Assembly (NCBI RefSeq): GCF_026210795.1
Contig: NC_089435.1
Location: forward strand, 1,984,001-2,048,000
Direction: 5' to 3'
DNA: 64,000 nt
DNA from: Rhizophagus irregularis
Lineage: Eukaryota; Glomeromycota; Glomeromycetes; Glomerales; Glomeraceae
Part shown: positions 57,781 to 64,000 of the stretch, one piece after another
Layout of the letters: every line of letters begins with the position of its first letter
Position numbering within the stretch: position 1 is the first letter of the stretch
The notes under the pieces: generated by a model
The model's database searches: none
Told to the model about the DNA's origin: nothing
What the model saw: only the letters and a program-made list of their open reading frames with translations
Made by a program: the position numbers and the translations under genes

Positions 57781-59159
57781 GCACCTCATATTTGACGAGA
57801 TGTAAAAATTTATTATGATCAAGTAAAGAAACAAGTTAAATATGATGATAAAAGAAAATATTCTGTTATTGTAAAACGCTCAAATTATATAAACTTAAAA
57901 CTGGTTCATTTTATTAAATCTTTAAATCAATCTTGTGTCTCGTAGAATTTATTACAAGGAATACACTGACATTGTAAGATCACCTTATGTACCTTTGAAA
58001 ATCAGATGATGCCTTGGCACATCCGGATGTCCGGTACTGAGAACCCACACTCCAAGTCCGTTAAAGTTATCCAACATTTACCTTACAAATTTACTCATCG
58101 CCTATTTCTTTGGAAGAAAAGTGAAAGAAAAAAGTCCTCAAAAATTATATGAAGAAAATAAAAGAAATATAAATTGGAATTACCTCCTTTACCACTCGAT
58201 ATTAAAAGTTTTCCACGATTTTATTAAAAACTCATAATATAGACCTTTTCAATTCGGTAACGAGAGCATTATACAAGTGTAACCACTTCTATAAAGTGGA
58301 TACTCAAAACTCCTGAAATAATTAATAAATACAAAGATCCAGTTATCGCCGAAAACGTTACGATTACTACTTCTAATTTGTTGTAGAAATGTCGGTAGAA
58401 ATATCAAAAAATTACCATAATGAAAATTTATAAAATTTTGAAGTTAATTTATCAACTTTGCTCTTTATAATTTTACACGGCAAATTAATAGAAAAGAATC
58501 TTAATTAATACTGCAATTTAATCAAAGACTAGATGAATAATTAAATTTACAACCAAGTAGTGTTGCGATCCGTTGATCGATTAATCACGTTGCCCCTTAG
58601 CCTTAACAAAATAATACTTTATTAGTAATATAAATAAATGCAATAATATGCTTGGTTTAACATGACTAAATATATCTAATATAAAATTAAATCCCAAAAT
58701 TTTCTTTCTCAGTCAAATATCACCCATTTTTATATAAATTATCCACTCTGTAAATTCATAAATCACATATTATCATAACAAACTCGTCTAGATTTTTTTT
58801 CAAATTTTACTCGAAATTTGAAAATTATGCCAAAATATTTCGTGACATCATCAATATTGGTTATCTTAAATTATGCTTCTTTTTGTAATAACTAATAAAA
58901 AGAAGATATGGTACATAATTAAATTATCAAATTTTTATTCAAATATATAAAGAAGGAAATAATTAAATTAAATTATAAAGTGGCACTTGTTTTAAAATAT
59001 ATTTAAATTTTATACTTTTATTTTTACTAGGTTATTTATGGCGAAAGAATTTCTTTGAAGGAATATAATACTTTAAAATCTTTGGTTTGCTTAAAGTAAA
59101 CTAATTAATTTATCCTTTGATTAGAAACTAAGTTGAATTGGATAATACAAATTGTTAGT
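57781..59159. other. Non-coding region
   Basis: No gene recognised. Somewhat less AT-rich at 57960-58080, but no long frame. Confidence 0.35.
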
Positions 59160-59325
59160 CTGATATATAAAACGAGCTTTGAAAACAATACTTTTTGGAA
59201 CTTTTCAAAGAGGTCGTTATTCAATGATTTCTCTTCAATTTCAAATGATAATCTTCAAATGAACGAAATTCAAGTATGGGAGCATGTACATATACTTAAA
59301 TAAGGAATTACATCCAGAAATTCCT
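59160..59325 (+). pseudogene. BACK-domain scrap of a BTB gene
   Basis: The plus strand reads TSFENNTFWNFSK and then, in another frame, NDNLQMNEIQVWEHV, matching TSFENDSFLELQK and QMSEIQVWEHVLKWG of the BTB proteins. It is the only BTB scrap on the plus strand. Confidence 0.6.
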
Positions 59326-61101
59326 TCTGAGTGATTCTACAAAATTTTCAATTTATAACATTACGTTCTATTTATTATGTTTCAAGTAATATTACAAATA
59401 AAATATAAATTTAGTCGAAGGAATTAAAAAAATTTAGCACTTTATTAAATCACTATGCTTTCATATATAATATATACAAATCTTTCATAATTCATTAATT
59501 TTATAAAATTGAACAGTAAATTATTATATTCACTAAGAAATGAGAACCGCTAGAGCATCTGACGTTATATCACATGATTATCAATAATCACAGATAAAAA
59601 AGAACTCAAAAAATTGTATCGATAAAAAAAGCGTATAATTAAAAGTATATAGTTAAAATATATTTAAAAATATATTGATGAATTTAAAATATTATTATAT
59701 TAAAAAAAAAAAAACCATTTTTAACGAAATCTTTTGAATATTGTTAAATTGATAGCATTTTATTTTACTATAATAAAAGATATTAAAGGTAAAAAAACTT
59801 TTCCAGATGATAAACTGTAAGGTTCGTGTTTACAAAATGTGAAGTAAATTTTAAATCAAAATTCCAATTATGAGATAAATATAGATTTTGGATAGTATCC
59901 GCTTTTTTTAAATAATACTTCTCTATAATAGCTTTCCATGATTCATATTTATAATACAGATACTATATAATTAATATTCCTTAATTTGATTGATCAATTA
60001 ATTTTAATTAAATATGGATCATTGACTCCTTAAACTAATCAATCAATCAAAAACATATCATGTGAGATATGGTTTACAGTATCCTTCAGTATAAAAATAA
60101 TCTCTCATTACAAAAAACATATAGAAGTTACTCAGTCTCAAATTTCCTAGTATTACCAAATTTAGAATATTTAATCAAACCATTATACGAATATGTCAAT
60201 ATAATCTCATTGGAAATATTCCTGTGGTTATATCCATTCTTCCACTGCGAATATGACAACAAAAAATACATCATCAGAAATGGCGAACATTTTGTCACAT
60301 AATACAGGTAATTCTCTAAAGAAACTATCACTGCTCAGTCGATGTCCTTGAAAGTAAATTCTTCACAAGAAGAAAAAATTCGTTCCCTTAATGGTCAGGA
60401 TCTTTCTATTAAAATTTTTAATTTTAGTATAAAAATTAATCACGTGTTAAATTTAATGAGTGACAGTCACGCTCCTAGGGATTACCTCTTTATTTCCAAC
60501 TCCCCATGAAATAAATAACACTAATTAATACTAATTGTCTACGGTATATTGCCATCAGAAAATTACTGTTGCTGATTCAGTAAATTATTAGGAAATATAA
60601 AAAATCTATAAAAGCGATTGGATAAAATATCATTATCTTAAAATACCATTAATAACAATTCGAGTGATGTTGAACATTTGTTAAAAAAATATAATAATAA
60701 AATGTAAATATCCAGTCATTATTCCAAATTTTTAATTAATATGTAATTGATCAATGAAATAAGTCATAGAACATTATTTTAATATTACAAAATTTCGTAA
60801 TTTATTAAATAAAATTGATTTTACACAAAATTATTATAAAATTTATTGTTTATCAAGTGGCAATTGGAAATGAAAAGTTAATATATAACTGAGGTTCTAT
60901 AACCACTAAAGCATGATTGCTTAAAATAAAAGATTCTGAATTATTTTGCATACATCAAGTTAATATGTTTGTTATGGTATTATAAAAATTTCTTCAAGCT
61001 TTCAATTTATCATACTAATAATATTGTTTAAAAGAAATAAAAAATAAAATAAATAGAAAACATAGTAAACTGACTACATTATTACAAATTAATTAATTAT
61101 T
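59326..61101. other. Non-coding region between BTB scrap and gene E
   Basis: AT-rich. A plus-strand frame at 60069-60302 (77 codons) has a little complexity but no recognised domain. The part at 60870-61080 resembles the 3' flank of gene D near 22230-22400 (ACCACTAAGG/ACCACTAAAGC, then TTGCTTAAAA). Confidence 0.4.
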
Positions 61102-62594
61102 CTATCTTATAATTTGAAACACTTCATATTCTTCCATAGAAAACTTAGTAATTTCTCTGATTGGTTTTTCGTAATCATAATTAAAACATTGACCACGATC
61201 TTCATACAAATCAAGGTCACCACCACCAAATGATGGACCAAAATTACACAAGCTAAGTATAGCATATTCTTTATTTTTTATATGACTTAGAATAAATCTT
61301 TCAATATTATTAATATCATTAAAAGAGAATATAAAACTATCTTTAGTAGCACTGAAAGCTTCATCACAAATTTCATTAAACTCATTAGATTCCCATCCAA
61401 TAGGATTATATCCTCCAAGAACTTCGTTACTATCTTTCACTTTAACGACTGTTATAGTATTAGGTTGATTGTTACAGATTTCATGAAATTTATTAGGTGT
61501 AAATCCATCTCGAGATCCACGAAGTAATAATTTGAATTTATAAAAATTCTCTATTTCATCTGTATTTTCTAATTTATCGATCCATTTCGAGATTAATTCA
61601 GCATGTTTAATTGTAATGATTTTGGAATCAATGTTAATTTCCTTAGTAGTCATACGAGGTTTTGAATTTTTAACCAATTGGTCATCAGAATACAAAAAAT
61701 ATTCTAGTAGATCTTCATATAATTCTTTAGGTAAAATTTGATTATAAGGTAATACTTCGTTTGAAAATTCATCAGAAGATAAATTATAGAATCTAATGTG
61801 TGGAATGCAATTTTGCAAGCTATTTCTTAAAGTATCAAAATCTTCCTCTGAAAAATTTGCGGGATCAGAAGGAAGTTCGGGATTTTGAGCAAGTCCCCAT
61901 TTAAGCACATGATTCCATACTTGAATTTCGTCTATTTGAAGAATATCACTTTGAATGAGCGAGACCAAAAGTTTTTCTGAAATTGAGATTGAAGAAGAAT
62001 TCAGAGATTTGAATATCTTATTTGGTTTTTTGGTTATTATATCCGTACAATATTTTTGAAGTTCCAAAAAAGAATCGTTCTCAAAGCTTTTTTGATATAT
62101 CAAATTAAAATTTTGTTCCATCCAATTTGCTTTAGTTTCAATCAAAAAGGATTGTAAATAATCGATTAGTTCTTGGAGACCAAGTTCGTTACCAGCAACC
62201 AAAATGTCAATTATATTCCTAATATCATGTTCATCCAAAGAAATACTTCCACCATAAATATATCTAAAAATAAAACCGTAAATTTAAATATATATAACTT
62301 TAATTTAATTCATTTTTTCTTAATTATTATTACTGACCTTAAGATTATTTCAAAAATATCAGGTGAAATATTTGGTAATTTTATATGTACCAAAGTTCCA
62401 TCATTTTTCCTCTTATTAGTTGTCAAAATTTTTTGTAAAAAAGTAGAACGATAATGTAATATAACCATATGAGCACGAAAGATCTTTACATAAGGATCAT
62501 TTCCAACTTCAATAGTAACATCGTAATACTCATTATCATTTAAAATTTCAAGTAAATTTTTTGATAATATTGGTAAAAATTTATTATTTTTCAT
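61102..62594 (-). CDS. BTB-BACK-TLDc protein (gene E)
   Basis: Two exons: 62338-62594 and 61102-62263, with a 74-base intron at the family site (AG|GTCAGT to TTTTTAG|A). The product is 472 residues. BTB is about 20-125 (YYDVTIEVGNDPYVKIFRAH, LRYIYGGSISLDEHD), BACK about 130-260 (NFNLIYQKSFENDSFLELQK, VWNHVLKWGLAQ), TLDc about 300-472 (FKLLLRGSRDGFTPNKFHEI, VLGGYNPIGW, FIFSFND, GPSFGGGDLDLYE, EEYEVFQI). Clearly diverged from the 9-24 kb cluster (for example LQKILTTNKRK in BTB), yet with the same gene structure and promoter. All domains are open. Probable adaptor-type protein; partners unknown. Confidence 0.9.
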
Positions 62595-62644
62595 GATTTT
62601 TAAAATTAGGAAAGAATGAAACGAGGCAATTTTGTAAAGCGATC

Positions 62645-62682
62645 AACCTTATATAAATTGCTGCTGCAGTTTGTTGATCATT
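62645..62682 (-). promoter_or_regulatory. Promoter of gene E
   Basis: Minus-strand GATCAACAAACTGCAGCAGC followed by AATTTATATAAGG, about 55 bases above the ATG. Nearly identical to the promoters of copies A-C 45 kb away. Confidence 0.65.
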
Positions 62683-62929
62683 TCGTACCTATTCTTTTAC
62701 ATAAAAGGTAGTTTGTGTTAATTTGTGGAAAAAATGGAAAAAAATGATAGTATAATTGTTGTTATAATGTGCTGTATAAATCATATATTTTTCTTATATT
62801 ACAATTTTAATTTAAATGCAAAAAAAAAAACTTGTATTGAATAACAGACTTTTAAAATGCTATATTATTTATTAGTCTGAACATCCGAATTTTTGTAAGA
62901 ACTTTATTACTTGATCTCTATAAATGATT

Positions 62930-62995
62930 GAAGTATTGTGTTCCTCCAAAGAAAGCCTTCAACATAAATATACATAGAATAACGAATTTAATACT
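62930..62995 (-). pseudogene. BTB exon-junction scrap
   Basis: GTTCCTCCAAAGAAAGCCTTC then AACATAAATATACATAGAA resembles the start of exon 2 in the BTB genes (TCCTCCAAAGAAATTCTTCC, ACCATAAATATATCTA). Only this short piece is recognisable. Confidence 0.45.
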
Positions 62996-64000
62996 ATTTA
63001 TTATTATAATTTATAAATTCATTATTCAATATAATTTCATTCTTTTAAGAACAAAAAAAAAAAATTTCGGGTAAATGTTTGTCTTTAATAGTGTAGTGTC
63101 ATAATTTTACCAAAATTAAAATAGTAGATAGGTTAGTAATTTAGATAATGATAATATTAACCCACCTCGTAATATGTGACGCATATTGGAATATTTAATG
63201 ATCACGTGATGCAGATCATTTAGTTATGAAACCCCGCATGGGCGCATGGTAATAAACATTAATAATCATTAAAGGATAGTGAAACATTATAAATTAATAA
63301 CCCTAAAATAAGTACCCTTAAATTAGTTATGAGTAACTTTTGGGAAAAGTTAAAAGAGAATGGTTCTTGCAAAGTTATTTTCACATTAATTAATCTTAAT
63401 ATTATAAATTATTTCCACAATGTAATAATTTTGACCCAATAAATATTATGTTTTATAACCCAAAATTCGTGTTTGAATAATTTTATGTAATAATAAACCA
63501 AGCAATGTATTTTATTTAATAAAATTCTTATTTTATTTGATTTAACTTAATTGCTGATCCGTTTAAAATCGGCACTTTTTTCGGGGTTAATTAACGGTTA
63601 AATTTAAGCAAAAATCGCACAATTGTAAGAAAACTACATAATACTAGAGAAGGGAATAATTCATTATATATAATAAAAATTATATAATATATGTAAAAAA
63701 AACCCAAGGAAAAATAATATGCTAAAATATTTGTACCTTTATTATTGAAAAAAACAACTTTACATTTCACGCGCGTCAGATTTAACTTTTATATGCGAAT
63801 TTTGATAACTTTTTATTATATTATTATATTTAAATATCAACAAATGGCTTATAGTAACAATCAACCAACTTTAAATTACTAAAAAAAACCATTTATTAAT
63901 TATTTAATTGTCAATTCATTTAATATTGGCACAATTTTTACTTTTTTAGCATTATATGTGCGGGGTGAAATTTAACGAAAATTGCATAGTTGGCAATAAA
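62996..64000. other. Non-coding AT-rich window end
   Basis: No gene. 63545-63660 and 63905-63990 share weak likeness (CGGGGTTAATTAACGG / CGGGGTGAAATTTAACG, then AAAATCGCACAATTG / AAAATTGCATAGTTG), perhaps a diverged repeat. Confidence 0.35.

Noticed and set aside
60069-60302. 77-codon frame as a gene
   Set aside because: No recognised domain, an equally long antisense frame overlaps it, and nothing in the context supports it.

Overview
The window looks like nuclear DNA of a filamentous fungus with a very AT-rich, transposon-filled genome, most probably an arbuscular mycorrhizal fungus (Glomeromycotina, Rhizophagus-like). This rests on recognised family styles: F-box/LRR-like proteins, BTB-BACK-TLDc proteins, a tyrosine-kinase-like kinase with an N-terminal cysteine knuckle, a long Sel1-repeat protein, short AT-rich GT-AG introns, and abundant Tc1/mariner, hAT, Helitron and Ty3-like LTR debris. 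No prokaryotic operons, rRNA or tRNA genes were seen.

Layout. 0-5 kb: a weak candidate gene, then two complete minus-strand F-box-like genes. 6.9-24 kb: a tandem BTB-BACK-TLDc cluster, all on the minus strand: a decayed copy (6.9-8.7 kb), intact gene A (9503-10998), copy B broken by a frameshift and a 1288-bp Tc1/mariner element (14278-17082), copy C with a stop codon and a lost TLDc domain (17620-18885), TLDc scraps (21.3-21.9 kb) and intact gene D (22431-23960). A fifth intact-looking relative, gene E, lies far away at 61102-62594. All share one intron at the same codon and a similar promoter. 24.7-28.7 kb: an F-box scrap, a kinase scrap, and a better preserved kinase gene with one apparent single-base frameshift.

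28.9-50.8 kb is a transposon graveyard: nested palindromic elements, LTRs, broken Gag, protease and RT fragments, a Helitron 3' part, telomere-like repeats, and small hAT-type elements with clear 8-bp target duplications. 51.0-54.2 kb holds a 1046-residue Sel1-repeat protein. 54-61 kb is mostly non-coding, with one hAT remnant and a BACK scrap.

How the genes fit together. F-box, BTB-BACK-TLDc, kinase and Sel1 families are all protein-interaction or signalling families, and here they show birth-and-death evolution: tandem copies, pseudogenes at every stage of decay, and transposon hits. Two shared signals stand out. The BTB copies keep a promoter block of CTGCAGCAG next to a TATA box. The kinase and the Sel1 protein share an N-terminal CX2CX9CX2C knuckle. 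Exon boundaries, element ends and family calls were read by eye, without alignment software or databases.
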